From the NCBI RefSeq assembly GCF_005239225.2, contig NC_133293.1:6448001-6512000 (forward strand): a stretch of 64,000 bases of DNA, in the 5' to 3' direction. A model generated the notes under the pieces. That model was given only the letters and a program-made list of their open reading frames with translations. It was not told where the DNA came from and did not search any database. Position numbers and translations under genes: made by a program. This document shows, piece by piece, positions 26,701 through 40,099 of this stretch. Positions within the stretch are counted from its first letter, which is position 1; every line of letters starts with the position of its first letter. Origin of the DNA: Populus alba (taxonomy: Eukaryota > Streptophyta > Magnoliopsida > Malpighiales > Salicaceae).

Positions 26701-29700
26701 AAGGTTGTCCTCAGTTTCATATTCCAACAAGTATTTTTTATACTCTTCTGTGTTTCTTTCATCATTTTAACTAACTGAAATTTTCTCGACAAAGGATGCT
26801 GGTGATGGCATAGGAACAGCCAGGGCATTGTTGGATAAAATTGCAGAACTGGAGAGTGAGGCACAGAAGTCTTTCATGCACCGGTCAGTAAAATGTTCAT
26901 AATTATTTTTGTAGTTCAGGGTGTTTATGAGAGTTTTGCTCCTCTTGTTGCAGGATATGTGCTAGTTATGTTCAGCATAGCACACAACACCTTTCAAAAT
27001 GCTCACCTTTTTTTCTTTATATTGCTTGCATGTGTTGTATGCACACTCTAGTTTAGATTAATGTTCTCTGTTTAAATGTTGTCATGAGTCATTGGTTCAT
27101 TTTCTTTGTTGCTCTCAGTAGCTAGAGATTAGCAGTCCTTAGCATCTCTGTTTCTTTAAAATCAGGTGAGGATGCTGATAACTGCTGCTTAGATTCTTTC
27201 CAACTGGGAAGCCAATTGAAATTGTAGCAATAAAGTGCCATAGAGAGTGTTTCCACTCTGTGTTATTACCTTTTTGGTGTCAGAGAAACAGCCATAGATT
27301 TCTGGACATATAACTTTCTAAGCTTGTTTTGTTTTATCTGTGGTTAGTGGATGTTTCCTGTGTTTTTGCTTCTATTTAATTTTCCAAACTTTTTTGTATT
27401 TGATGATCGAATAACTAACCCTTTTATTTTATCTCCTTTGTAAAATTTTAGTGCAAACCATTTTCTCTCTCCATAATTTCCAAAATGTTCCAATTCGGCC
27501 TGTATAAAGTACAAAGTCATCATTTTGTTTCCAAATTGTTTCAATCCCAAACCAGCTGTCCAATTCGCTAAAGGAAACAAACATATTTCCATTCCTTCAC
27601 TTTAAAAAGACCCTGATTATTCTGAATTTTTTTCTGCTCTTTTCTATTTCACATAACAATTGGGGCCCATTAAATTGGTTCTTTGACCATAAGGAAAAAA
27701 ATGTTCAAGGAATCTGCTTACCTTTGGTACCAAATTGGATGGCAGGGGCAGGGTTAGGATTGAAACAATTGGGAACATTAAAGTCTGACATTGCACCTTT
27801 TTACTGGATAGGAGCCAAAGAGTAGCATCTTGGAAACCGGGGAAAAAGGCATACCTAAATTTATTGTTGCCACAAAAAAATAAAATAAATAAATAAATAA
27901 ATGCTAGAGAGCTTCAATACAGTCGTGGTTTCTCTGAGCTCAAAATTTCCAGTTTTGTGAGTACGTGGAGGATTCCAATAAGAGACCCAAGACCCTTGAA
28001 TGAGCAATATTACATGTCTAGTGCTTAAGTGGAAGTGAAAATAATCAGAATCTATTTGCCTGTCATAAAACCGTTCAAAGTGAATAAAAGAGTGATGAAT
28101 ATCTTAAGAGATGCAAGTTACATATTTTCGTTCAGAAATACTGAATACATACAGCTGAGCACTTGAATATCTTAGAGAACATTTTGTGATGGAAATCCTG
28201 CTCAAGTACAGGTGGTGAATTAGGAAATTACCTTGGCTTTTTTTGGTTCAATGGTGGCTTTAGGTGCTGTAACACATGCTTAAAAGTGCTTTTATTTTAA
28301 ATAATGCTAAATAGCCCCCAACGTGTGATTTGATAGCTTTTAGCTTTGCATAAGGCTTTGAAAACAGCTTTGGATGCTCCACCCAACACATGCAGAAAAG
28401 ATTGCAGAGAAAGGATCATGGATGCTTAGAATTTTAAGTTATGAAATATGAAATAACAGAATTGTTTATTATAATTATTATCACAGCTGATCATGTCAAG
28501 ACGCCACATGCACTACTAGCATGTTTCTTTTACATCTTAAGAACTTTTTTTTTTCTAAAAAATAATACTATCAACAACAACAGATTTTCTTATAATGTTT
28601 AAAATTTCTACCATTGTATTTCAATTGTAATAAAAGAAAACTCTTATTGAAAATTATTTTGTCCCTCCATACTATTATGGAGTGGGATTAACACTTAAAC
28701 GGATAGGAATAAAGCTGGGTTATATGCACTTTGATATCTTGGGAATTAAAAAAATTTATGATGTTATTTTGTCTTTTACAGTAAAAGGCTTCCATCTCAT
28801 ATAGCTTGTCACCCTTTTCAAGTGGTATCCAATATGACTTGTTAGTTGAATCACATTCCACTCCATAAAGTTAAGCAACGGATCACAATGTTCCTTTTTA
28901 CATTGTCATACTTAGATAATTAACTAGCTTTACTAAATGCTTAATATTTACTAATAGAATGATTACTTGTAGAAGCAATTTGAAGTGGCTCTAAACTCTT
29001 TCTTCTTAGATCTTTGCTTGCATCTTATTAATACTAAAGATCACAGAGGAAAAGAAAGTGACAATGCTGTGTTGAAAAGTGTTCAATAATTTGGAGTTCC
29101 ATGAAACTTAATGTGTCTTCTTTTTCTATTTTTTGCTTTCAAATTTTTTTTCATGGTGCCATGCTAATTAGGTGATAATGAAGAAATGGCCATGAAGCCC
29201 TGTTTGTTCCCACTTTCCCTGATTTTCTCCTTGTTTGCACAACAATTGAACATTGGGCAGCGGCCTTAAGTATCCATAAGAAAGTTTCTCTTCTTTAGCT
29301 TTTTATTCATGATGTTGTTGAAATTTTGATGTATTTGATTAATTTACTAGGAGATCTTTACTGATTTGACACGTGAGCTCATATCTACCTTTCTAAGATA
29401 ATTTTGTTTGTTGTTCTGGTAATAATAGGTCATACTTCTCTTTCATTTTGCTAGATTCAATATTGCAGCAGACTTGATGGATAAAGCCAAGGATGCTGGC
29501 GAATTGGGTCTTGCAGGGATCTTGGTGTGGATGCGGTTTATGGCCACGAGGCAGCTCATATGGAATAAAAACTACAACGTCAAACCACGGTAAAAGATTT
29601 AATTAAATAAGTGTATGATGGACTATCTTATCTAATGAGCTTTAGAACTTTGTGATATGAAAAATTACGTTGTTCATTTCTCTAAAAATTGGACTGAAAG

Positions 29701-32700
29701 CGAATGATCCAACCCAGCGCTATATTTTTCATTGCTCTCTTAGTGGAATGAATGATTTGTCATTCTTCAGATATGATTTTGACCATGTGCCATAATTCCC
29801 AAATACAAAAATAGTTCTTATTAGTTGCATACCTGTGCAGTGAAATCAGTAAAGCCCAGGATAGGCTTACAGACTTGCTCCAGGATATTTATGCAAGCAA
29901 TCCACAGCATCAGGAGCTCTTGCGAATGATTATGTCTACTGTTGGTCGAGGAGGTGAAGGGGATGTGGGACAACGTATTCGGGATGAAATCCTAGTTATC
30001 CAGGTCTATAGTGGATCTTTCTTGTTAATTTTCCTTTGTTTTCTCTATTTATTTCCTTAGCATGTGAGTTCATTTTAAGACTGATAAGGTGATTGTTTGT
30101 TGATTCTAGAGAAACAATGAATGCAAGGGTGGAATGATGGAGGAATGGCATCAGAAGTTGCATAATAACACTAGTCCTGATGATGTCGTAATCTGCCAGG
30201 TGGTTGAAATGGGAATTTGAACGTACACTTTTAGTGATTTTCATTTTTTTTTCCCTTAAAAATTCCTTTTCTTTCAGGCATTAATTGATCATATTAAAAG
30301 CGACTTTGACATCAGTGTGTACTGGAAAACTTTGAATGAAAATGGAATCACAAAAGAGCGACTTTTAAGTTATGATCGTGGCATCCATTCTGAACCAAAC
30401 TTCAGGAGAGATCAGAGGGATGGACTTTTGCGTGATCTTGGAAACTATATGAGGACTTTGAAGGTTAGTTGTTCGAGTCATTAGTATCAAAGCTTTATGT
30501 TTAGTTCACTTTTAACATAGTGACTTCACTTGATTTGCTATCAATATTATACTTATGCAGTCATTGCTTACCTCGTATATCTCTGACTTGGCCTTCATAC
30601 AGATAATGGGTTTCAATCAAGTGCCAAACACGATATGATTTATGTCCTGATCAATTTAAGAATTTTTTAAACATATATGGGAGAACAAATGGTTTGAATT
30701 GCATGGACCTACGCATATATAGAAACCATGTATTTGTCTTTGATCACCTGGGAAGTGTTGGTCGGCCAGCCATACTCTATGGTTAGTGTTGGTTAATGAA
30801 GAAGCAACAGCTTAATATGATTAGGATGAGATGAGGTCTTTAGAACTTTATGTTGTTTGTGATCGCCTGGTTGGTGTTGGTGGGCCAGCCATACTTCATG
30901 TTAGTTATTGTTGGGTGCTGAAGAAGCAACATCTTGGTAAATTAGCATGAGACAAGGATTTTAAAACATATCGATAATAACATAAGAAAGGACTGTATAA
31001 GAAATGTGTACTTCCTTTGGAAAGATGGAAGGTGGCACCAATTCAAGACAAGTTGAGGGGAGCTCCATGGTTCTAAATGATGCATGTTACTGATTGTAAC
31101 ATCCATTACACAATGGAAATGGAGTTCACCTTGTCTTATTATTTCTATTTTGACTTACTAAATATTGATCATATTCTCTTAGAAACACCAAACACCTGCT
31201 ATGGAAAAATAGTACCTTGTATAGTTTTTGGTTCTCCTATCTCCATTGGTTTGAGAGTTAGTGCTTGACATATATACACACATACTTGCACACTGGGTTG
31301 TTGGTTGAGATTGGAAGCCGCATTGTAGAGGGAAAAGTTGGTGGCCAGTTCACTTGATTGAGATGAGAAATATGGCCAAGGAAGACAATGTAGTAATCTA
31401 TGCATGGCCTGTAACAAGGAAAGGAGGTATTGTGTTTGCTGTGAAGATTACTGCATTAATTCATTGATAATGTTTCTTAGTGAAACATTTAAAATTCATG
31501 CATTAGATACTTGCTAAGAGTTGCTAGCAATTATGACTATGATGACTGACCATTTCCGAATTATAGTTTTGAAAGAGAGAATTGGGAGAGGGAGATCAAA
31601 ATGAAACAAGCTGAAGCGATACAAGGTGATCATTCCAAAGTATTGTTCTGCTGTTGTTAAAGCAGTGTATAAGAAGTTTAGCTAATAAGAAAACTAAATG
31701 GAGGATGTGGACCCATGTAGCCAACCCTAACCAAGTTGACTGGAGCTGATCACATAGGTGTTAGTGATAAGAATTCTCCATTGTGTTTATAAGTCCGTTA
31801 ATTGTACTATTTGCTTTTGATGCCATGTGAACTTCCTCTGATTTTCACCTTTGGCTTCATTATCTTGATTTCAATCTATTTTTTCTATTTTGAATGTAGG
31901 CAGTTCATTCAGGTGCGGATCTTGAGTCTGCTATTACGAATTGTATGGGCTACAGATCTGAGGTAATGCCACTTGCTGAAGTTTCTCTGAAATGTTTTCT
32001 TTTCTTAGAGTTTGATAATACTTTTCTCCTCTCTCCTCAGGGTCAAGGCTTCATGGTTGGAGTGCAGATAAATCCCATTCCAGGCTTGCCATCTGGTTTC
32101 CCAGTAATGTTTTGAACTTCATTTTGAATGTTGAATCTAGATGCCATCTATACAATACAGAATGATAAAACCATCTGTGTATGTTCTGTATCTTTTGAAA
32201 CAGGAATTGCTTCAATTTGTACTAAAACACGTTGAAGATAAGAATGTAGAAGCACTTATAGAGGTAATTGAAAATTAAATGTCAGAAGTTGTAATTATGA
32301 TTTGCACTTATACTTTAACCTTGGCCTATTTGCGTATTTTTAATACAGGGTTTGCTAGAGGCTCGTCAGGAGCTTAGACCTTTGCTATTTAAGTCCAACA
32401 ATCGTCTGAAGGATCTTTTATTTTTGGATATTGCACTTGATTCCACTGTTAGGACAGCTATTGAACGGGGGTACGAAGAATTAAGCAATGCTGGACCGGA
32501 GGTAAATCTATCTTATCAACAATTATCTTTGGATATAGACTGTGTTCAGTTTGTGTTAGTCTTAATGGATTCTTATATTAATTCTTCTCTACATATGTAC
32601 TGCTTTAGTTTCACTCTCTAATTTTTATATTCTTGATTACTTCCTTGATAGCAGAAAATTATGTACTTCATCACTTTGGTTCTTGAAAATCTCGCACTTT

Positions 32701-35700
32701 CTTCGGATGATAATGAAGATCTTATTTACTGCATGAAGGTAAAATTTCACTTTAGTACCCCCAAATATATGTGACGACTTGCATGAAGTGAACATGTGGT
32801 AGCACACAATTATTTAGATAATGGAAACTTTCCATTATCATTTGAAATTACCTTCACTGTATATGCAGGAATGGAAACATGCTCTAAGCATGTCAAATAG
32901 CAAAAGTGATCACTGGGCATTATATTCAAAATCAGTCCTTGACAGAACTCGCCTTGCCCTTGCTAGCAAGGCAGAATGGTACCAGCAGGTTTTGCAACCA
33001 TCAGCGGAGTATCTTGGATCACTGCTTGGAGTGGACCAGGGGGCTGTATGTTTTTAATTGTCTGAAAGTCCAAAACTTTTTCCCTCATGCTCTAGATTGT
33101 TTGCTTACAAACCCTCACTGTCAATTCTTTCAGTTGAACATATTCACTGAAGAAATTATCCGTGCTGGATCAGCTGCGGCATTATCTACACTTCTTAATC
33201 GACTTGATCCGGTTCTTCGGCAGACTGCTCATCTTGGAAGGTTAGCATGTTATTCATGCCATGTCTATGCAACTAGCTACTGTTGGATTACTGGGAAATT
33301 AGGGATGTTAGTCTTAATGAGAGTGATCACACATCTGAACAGTAAACATAGGATAAGGAATACCTGCCAGTTACAAACTGTAACTCTGAAATGCAATTGT
33401 TGTTGGCCTCGAACAGCTGGCAGGTTATTAGCCCAGTTGAAGCTGTTGGATATGTTGTTGCCGTGGATGAGTTGCATACTGTGCAGAATAAAACTTACAA
33501 TCTCCCAACAATCTTAGTAGCAAAACGAGTAAAAGGAGAAGAAGAAATTCCAGATGGTGCAGTTGCTTTGCTGACACCTGACATGCCTGATGTACTATCT
33601 CATGTTTCTGTGCGAGCAAGAAATAGCAAGGTAAGCAACTGTTACATTGAATTTATGCCCAAATCTTTTCTGGGTGATGTTAAGAGGATAACGTTGTCAA
33701 TGGCAGGTTTGCTTTGCTACATGCTTTGATCCTGATATTCTGGCCAACCTTGAAGCATATGAAGGGAAATTGTTGCGTCTGAAACCGACATCAGCAGATA
33801 TAGTTTATAGGTTATCCTATTGTTCCATGCCATACTTATCCATTGTTTCTCACAATCTGCATCGAACATGTTTTGCAACTGTTGTACTGAAATTCATATT
33901 ACTAATGATGAATCACAGTGAACTAAAGGAGGGTGAACTAGCAGATTCAAGTTCAACTAACTTAACAGAAGGCAGTCCTTCACCTATAAAGTTGGTCAGA
34001 AAGGAGTTCAGTGGAAGATATGCCATATCTTCTGAGGAGTTTACCAGTGAAATGGTTAGGCTTTAAAATGGGATCCAATCCATGTTTAATGAACCACCTT
34101 CTTCCATTTTCTCATTTTAGAAATCAACACAACATCCCAACTGTCATTTGAACTGTATTTATGGATTTTTTAGAAATGCTTCTGGGATTCTCTTATAGGT
34201 TGGTGCCAAATCACGCAACATCTCATATTTGAAAGGAAAAGTGCCGTCTTGGATTGGGATTCCTACATCAGTTGCTTTACCATTTGGAGTTTTTGAGAAG
34301 GTTCTATCTGAGGATTCGAATCAGGTAATTGCAATCTCTGAATTTCATTTTGTCTTTTGCTAGCAGTTTTAGTTGTATACATCGACAACACTAGCTGCTC
34401 AATTCAGATAATGATTGCATGATGGGGTGAACACCATTTCTGTTGTGTAATGGATGCATGCTCAGCTCATGTAGAAATTCAATTGGAAGGCATAAAATTT
34501 ATTAACTGACTTGCAAATGAATTATTTTTTGACAAAATAGAATTTGAGTAAAACATAGGCCTAACCTGAAAGCAATGATAGGTTTGTATGATGCATATCT
34601 ATGATCCGTCTACCAGTTAACATTTTGTGCTAGGTGTCCAGATTAGTTATTGTGAAACCTCCTGATGATCAGGGGATGTTACTGTATTGTTCTTGAAAGT
34701 CTTAAATGTGGAAGAGAACCCCTCTTTGATGTGTTCTTTCTGCTATCCTTCGTTGATACCTTTGAGAAAATAGTAAGATATTGCTGAATGTGCAAAATGA
34801 ACTTTTACTTCAATTAAATATTCTCACTGTCTAAACGAGGATGAGTTGAAGTTGCACAATGGTCAGCTGAGATTTAGTTTTTGTTAGCTTCAGAAGATAT
34901 CTGATTTTTTGGCATGCACTCCTGAGTTGTTTAGGAATTTTCTGCCTGATTATCTCTCTGTCCCCCCTCTTTTTTACTGGCAGGAAGTGGCCAATAAGTT
35001 GCAACTGTTGAAGAAAAACTTAGGAGAAGAGTTGAGTGCTCTCAGGGAGATTCGCCAAACAGTTCTACAGCTGACAGCACCACCGCAACTGGTATGTGCT
35101 TTCTACTAATGATGACTGAGGTATATTTCAGTCAATATACATGGATATCTTTACATATCCTGCTGAGGATATCAATCATAAAAGAATATATTTCCTCCTT
35201 GGTCTTCAATTCTCTAGGAAACAATTTCAGTTGCTTAAAGTCATTATGTATTTTAAAGTGCCTTTTTTTAAAAAAAAAAAAAAAACCCTTATATTCAAAG
35301 AATTCTCAGTAGTATTTCTCTATTCCCCCTTCCTCTGAACTATCAATCAACCACAAATTAGCCCAACATGCAGACAATTTCAGATCTATGTATGGGTCTT
35401 AAACTCTATAACTTTGGTTGTAAAATTCTGGCAATGAGGATATCCTTTTGCTAAACCTCTCAATAAAACAGATTTTTGCCTGAACCTTTTTATTATTTTG
35501 GTACACACTACGTTTGTTTTTGGTAATCAATTGTTTTATTAGAAGAAAAAGGTCCATATACATGGAAGTTACATAATTGGAAGCGACTTTTTTGTTGAAC
35601 ATAGTGTATAAATGTTGTATCTTGTAAACTATACTGTTGTATCAGGAAAGAGTACTTCAATTGAAATGTAATACCTAAGCTAGAGTAAATTTTAGGTCCA

Positions 35701-38700
35701 AGAGCTGAAGACCAAGATGCAAAGTTCTGGGATGCCATGGCCTGGTGATGAAGGTGAACAACGATGGGACCAAGCATGGATGGCTATAAAGAAGGTAGAC
35801 TGCTTTCCTTTACTGGAAAAGACCATTTTGATCTTCAAATAATTGTCAATGTAGTCTCCGTCGCTTCACCCTAGAAGAACCCTCACATCCTTATGATGGT
35901 TTGTGGTTTACTAATGCAATTCCATTCCATTAACTCTTTGTGATAGGTAAGCATGGCATGTTATGATTTTCTTGAGAGCCTACCTTGGAGAGAACTAAAT
36001 CTTTGGTTGTATAACTGGAATAGTTTCTCTAGCTTGCTTTTTGTAGATGTTGACAGCTACACTTTTCCTAAATGTTCAATGCTTATCTGGAGTCCCCTAA
36101 ACTTGTCTATGTTCAAACATGGCATGCACGTGCTGTATTTTGATCATTGCGAATGCTTGCTGTAGCTGTGCTTACAGTGTTTCCTTCCAAGCATATTTTA
36201 TTATGTTTGACTAATTTATTTCTCTGTTCATGACATTGATCTGTTACATAATTCCTGTCAGGTCTGGGCTTCAAAATGGAATGAGAGAGCATACTTCAGC
36301 ACGAGAAAAGTAAAGTTAGACCATGATTATCTCTGCATGGCCGTCCTGGTTCAGGAAGTAATAAATGCTGATTATGCATTTGTTATTCATACAACCAATC
36401 CATCTTCGGGGGATTCATCCGAGATATATGCTGAGGTATTGTATATTTGGTACACTGTTTGCTTTTTCCTAGTGGAAATTCAGTCACAATATAGCTGGAA
36501 GAAGCGAAAGGCATTGATTGATAGCTCCCTCTTGACATAGGTGGTGAAGGGACTTGGAGAAACTCTAGTCGGAGCTTATCCTGGCCGTGCATTGAGTTTT
36601 ATCTGCAAGAAAAATGATTTAAACAGTCCTCAGGTAAGCACCTTTACATAATTAACAAAATACTAAAAGGTGTGCCTAAATCACTTTGCCACACCCATAA
36701 AATACTAAAATACTATTTATTAGAATAGTGTTTTGTGATTTTTTTTTTTTTTGTAATTTCACCCTTTAATAACCAATGTATTTTTTTTTTTTTTTAATTT
36801 TATTCTTCAATATAAGGTTTTATTTTGAGAATAATGCTTCATAATTTTTATTTTTTTATGTTAGGTTATATACCAGTTTCATGGATATAATTTTTTTTCT
36901 TGATTTCAACCTTCTGGTCTTCCTAGATTTAGGGTCCCCCCTAACATTCAACATTAGATTAGTTGAAAGTGAGGCTTTGTAATTTAATTTCATTTATTTT
37001 TTATGAATTTTTCTCGATCCCATGATCTAGGTTGCAAGTTTAACCGGTTAACTTATTCCGAACTCGAATAATTTTTTTTCTTACCTTTTCTAAATGATTT
37101 TTTTTTTAATTTTATTTTTAATATTGAGTTGATTGAAAAATTGAGTTTCAAATTTTTCAAATTGCTTTCTATAAAATTATTCATATCTCATTATTCCGAG
37201 TCACGAGTTTGATAGGCGCATCTGGGTTGACCATGAGTTATTTTTTCAATTGATTATTTTTTTAATTGGACTTTGTGATTTTTTTTTTTTGCTTTCTAGG
37301 TTATTCTAATTTTAGGACCTGGATTATATGTTTGATAAGTTAAACCATGTTGAGTCGGTTTATTTTTATGCTTGTTTGTAATTGAATTATTTTTCAATTT
37401 CACCATCCAACAACAAATTTTTTTATTTAGTTTTTTTTTTTTTTTAATTTCCATGATTTGATTGAGCTTATTTTTTTTAGAGTTTTATTTTAATTTCATT
37501 GATTTTACACCATTCAATATTCAATATTTAATTAGTTTTTTTTATATCAATTTAATTAGTCTAGACTTTGTAATTTTTTTCGAATTTGTTTTCTATAGGG
37601 TTATCTCGATTTCACGACCTAAGTTTGGGTTTGAAAGGTTAACTCGAGTGGTTTTTTTTTTGTTTTTTTTAATTTTTTTTTTTAAAAAAATTATTATTCA
37701 ACATTGTATTGATTGAGAATTAATCTTCATAATTTATTTTGATTTGTTTTTTTATAGGGTTATTATGGTTTCATGACTTAGATTGTAGATTTGATATGTT
37801 AATCTGAGCCAATCTAATATATCATTATTTTAATATTTAAAAATAAATAACATTCAATATGTATTGCATCAAATATTTTTAAAAGATGTTAAATATTAAT
37901 TATATTTTGAGTTTTATGATTATTATTTTTTATTAAAAAAGTTTTAGCAATGTTTAAATATTTTTTTTATATTAAAAAAATAATTGATCTAACCCGTAGC
38001 CCCTTGTACCAATGATATAGAATTTTCAATGGTGGTTGAACTTTTATATGTTGTTTGAACTTTACAGTGGACATGGAGGAGTCTCGAGTTCAAGTAAACT
38101 TATTGTTTTTTTTTTTTTTTTTTTTTCCAAAGACTGAATCTATATGATGTATAATTACTTGGTTTCGAAGTAGTGGAAAAAATTGAAAATAAAAGAAGCT
38201 GTGAGCAAACCCATGAGAGCACCCCAATTTTTTTGTAATGTTACAATTTTCCCTTGAACTTTGACATGCTGCAGGTGTTGGGTTACCCGAGCAAACCCAT
38301 TGGGCTCTTTATAAGACGTTCTATCATCTTCCGATCCGACTCGAATGGTGAAGATCTTGAAGGTTATGCCGGCGCGGGCCTTTATGACAGGTAAAAATCA
38401 TTCGAGAAACTGATGGGGAGGATACACAGTGTGCATTGAAGATGCCTAGTTGAAAACTAAATCATGCTGAAAGAATTGGTGTTATTATCATATTATTATT
38501 TGCTCATTTAGCAGCTATCTGTTGTGCAGTGTGCCAATGGATGAAGAAGAGAAGGTTGTGCTCGATTATTCATCTGATCCGTTGATCACCGATGAAAATT
38601 TCCGACGAACAATCCTCTCTGGCATTGCTCGTGCAGGAAGTGCAATTGAAGAGCTGTATGGATCTCCTCAAGACATTGAAGGTGTGATACGTGATGGTAA

Positions 38701-38734
38701 TGTCTACGTAGTTCAAACAAGACCCCAGATGTAA
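23735..38734 (+). CDS. GWD1: Alpha-glucan, water dikinase (starch R1 protein), chloroplast
   Basis: Transfers the beta-phosphate of ATP to C6 of glucosyl units in amylopectin (EC 2.7.9.4), opening starch for degradation. There are 33 coding exons, 1476 aa, all in frame: 23735-24001, 24115-24159, 24283-24392, 24496-24574, 24685-24776, 24880-25036, 25291-25515, 25658-26020, 26123-26230, 26371-26469, 26563-26703, 26795-26883, 29455-29589, 29841-30003, 30110-30199, 30278-30463, 31900-31962, 32041-32103, 32204-32263, 32349-32501, 32655-32738, 32869-33045, 33134-33240, 33417-33630, 33707-33810, 33919-34054, 34199-34324, 34984-35091, 35696-35794, 36262-36435, 36541-36633, 38275-38390, 38530-38734. 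Residues 1 to about 80 look like a transit peptide. Two CBM45 starch-binding modules follow (LLLHW, Trp 133; TLHW, Trp 472). Catalytic His 1081 is in LSHVSVRARN. The redox pair is CFATC (1092/1096). The nucleotide-binding end has IFRSDSNGEDLEG and finishes VVQTRPQM. Intron 6 has a GC donor. Confidence 0.97.
24111..24118 (+). promoter_or_regulatory. Tandem (NAGNAG) splice acceptor of GWD1 exon 2
   Basis: The acceptor reads GCAGCAG followed by CTTGCAGGG. Splicing after the first AG adds a glutamine at the mature N-terminal region; splicing after the second omits it. Both keep the frame. The family sequence without the Gln (SELAGKFN) is the Arabidopsis form. Confidence 0.5.
27525..27785. repeat. 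Inverted repeat in GWD1 intron 12 (MITE-like)
   Basis: TTGTTTCAATCCCAAACCAG and CTGTCCAATT at about 27536-27567 recur in reverse complement at about 27737-27772 (CAATTGTTTCAATCCTAACC, then GCCATCCAATTTGG). The arms enclose about 170 bases. Intron 12 is 2.57 kb, far longer than its neighbours, which suggests element insertion. Confidence 0.55.
30734..30965. repeat. Tandem duplication in GWD1 intron 16
   Basis: Two copies about 120 bp apart share GATC(A/G)CCTGG, then GTGTTGGT, GGCCAGCCATACT, TGAAGAAGCAACA, and GAGA(T/C)(G/A)AGG in the same order. They differ at roughly one base in six. No coding potential. Confidence 0.7.
36640..38010. repeat. 1.4-kb T-rich repeat inside GWD1 intron 31
   Basis: The intron between the exons ending 36633 and beginning 38275 is 1641 bases and mostly T-rich repeat text. 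Phrases such as GGTTATNNCGATTTCACGACCT and TTTGATANGTTAACTCGAG recur at about 36.9, 37.2, 37.3, 37.6 and 37.8 kb. It is the same style as 10.84-12.48 kb. Splice signals on both sides remain intact. The left part of this intron has an inverted copy at 40770-41011. Confidence 0.65.
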
Positions 38735-39245
38735 TCTTCTTATTCTCTTTTCCGAATCGGATTTTGCTTGTCAGGGCTGTATAAATTAGAAAAATAACAG
38801 GGGGGGAAATGAAGAGAGGGGAAACATGCATAAATAATCGGGAAATGAAAAGAACAATAAATCCAAACTGCAGCATTGGTTGTAGTCACGCATCTGTTTA
38901 CAATCATGAATAAAGTTGTATTTATTTCTTAGTGTTTTGTTTTCCAGCAGAAACCATCTTGATCTAGCTTGATTTTTTTCAAAAAAAATCAAATTGAAGT
39001 TGACATGGCTGATACTAATAGGATTAACTTGTAATTTGATTAACCCGATTAAAACACGGTTTGCTGCTAATTTATGATGCATTTGTTTGATGATGCCTGA
39101 AATCCCGATATCTAATCACATTAGCATTTTATTAACAATAATAAGTGGCATGTCCAGATGATGTTCTTGACAGAATAATTACTGATCATTCCAAGATCAT
39201 GTAATCACATTACCAAATCAACAGTTTGCTAGATGCTGCTAGTTT

Positions 39246-39988
39246 CTACGCATGGCCTTGATCATGGCTGCCATGGGAGGAGCATCCCTCTGCGCCAAAG
39301 CCGGAAACCGCCATCCATACCTCATTGAGGCGCCCGGAGAGATGGCTGGAAGCGTTATACTGGGCAATCGTGTAGGAACTCTTGCTTTCCAGAGTTCCAT
39401 TCCAGTGCTCATTTAGACTGGTCCCGAGAGCCTCTACTTCTTCACTAATGTTGTCATCCCTGGCAAACCCAGAAAACTTTCTAATTGCAATGCATTTTGC
39501 TCTCCATTTCTCCAACTGCAAATCAAGTTCAGAATTCGGTTGTGGAGGGGTCCCTTCGTAATAAGCTGGCAGGGACATCTTCACGGAGAACGAAGATCCA
39601 TGTGGTGCCTCTGTGATGGTTGTTAGAACAGGAGCAGTCATGGCAAGCTGAGTAGAGTTGAGGTTTGCACCATGGATGTACTGATAAAGCCTGAGAATCA
39701 TAAAGAAACTAAGAAAGAGCACACACACATAAAGCCTGATTTATTATAATGTAATCGGAAAGGAAACCTGTGAAAGCCAGCTTTGGTAGATCTCTGAAAA
39801 GATGTTGCTTGGACAACAGGAGCAGACATCCAAGAGATATCCTTGTATAGTCTAATCTCAAAATCTGATTGCTGGTGTATCAGTGTATACTCCGGGGATT
39901 CAACTGCTTGACCGGAGAAAACAAGGTTGACAATAAAACCGAGGAGAAATGCTGTTAAGGCATGGTGGTATGGGGAAGGACTCTCCAT
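39246..39988 (-). CDS. SOUL heme-binding family protein
   Basis: Small secreted or endomembrane member of the SOUL/HBP family, which binds tetrapyrroles. Two exons on the minus strand, 39988-39768 and 39690-39246, join in frame to 221 aa. The N-terminus has a hydrophobic signal-like segment (about 10-28). Then comes the family core: ESPEYTLIHQQSDFEIRLY, a short helix, IHGANLNSTQLAMTAPVLT, and a C-terminal region with FSGFARDDNISEEVEAL and YTIAQYNAS. This matches Arabidopsis At1g17100-like proteins in length and order. The gene faces GWD1 tail to tail with about 510 bases between their stop codons, so the two transcripts may approach or overlap at their 3' ends. The substrate and physiological role cannot be read from the sequence. 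Confidence 0.92.
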
Positions 39989-40056
39989 TCCGTCTTCACA
40001 AATTTCATCAACTTTGCACTAGCTTTTATGGACAAACCATGTCCCTTGCTCGTAGT

Positions 40057-40063
40057 TATAAAA
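40057..40063 (-). promoter_or_regulatory. TATA box of the SOUL gene
   Basis: TTTTATAA on the minus strand lies about 70 bases upstream of the start codon at 39988, suggesting a 5'UTR of roughly 40 bases. Position and motif only. Confidence 0.5.
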
Positions 40064-40099
40064 TCCCCCTCGACTAATTACTCGAGTTATAAGATCAGG

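Noticed and set aside
27344..27592. 82-codon minus-strand frame in GWD1 intron 12
   Set aside because: No recognisable protein and overlaps the inverted-repeat element.
32906..33517. 203-codon plus-strand frame overlapping GWD1
   Set aside because: It reads GWD1 exons 22-24 and the introns between them in the wrong frame; the spliced GWD1 frame explains the same DNA with family-matching protein.
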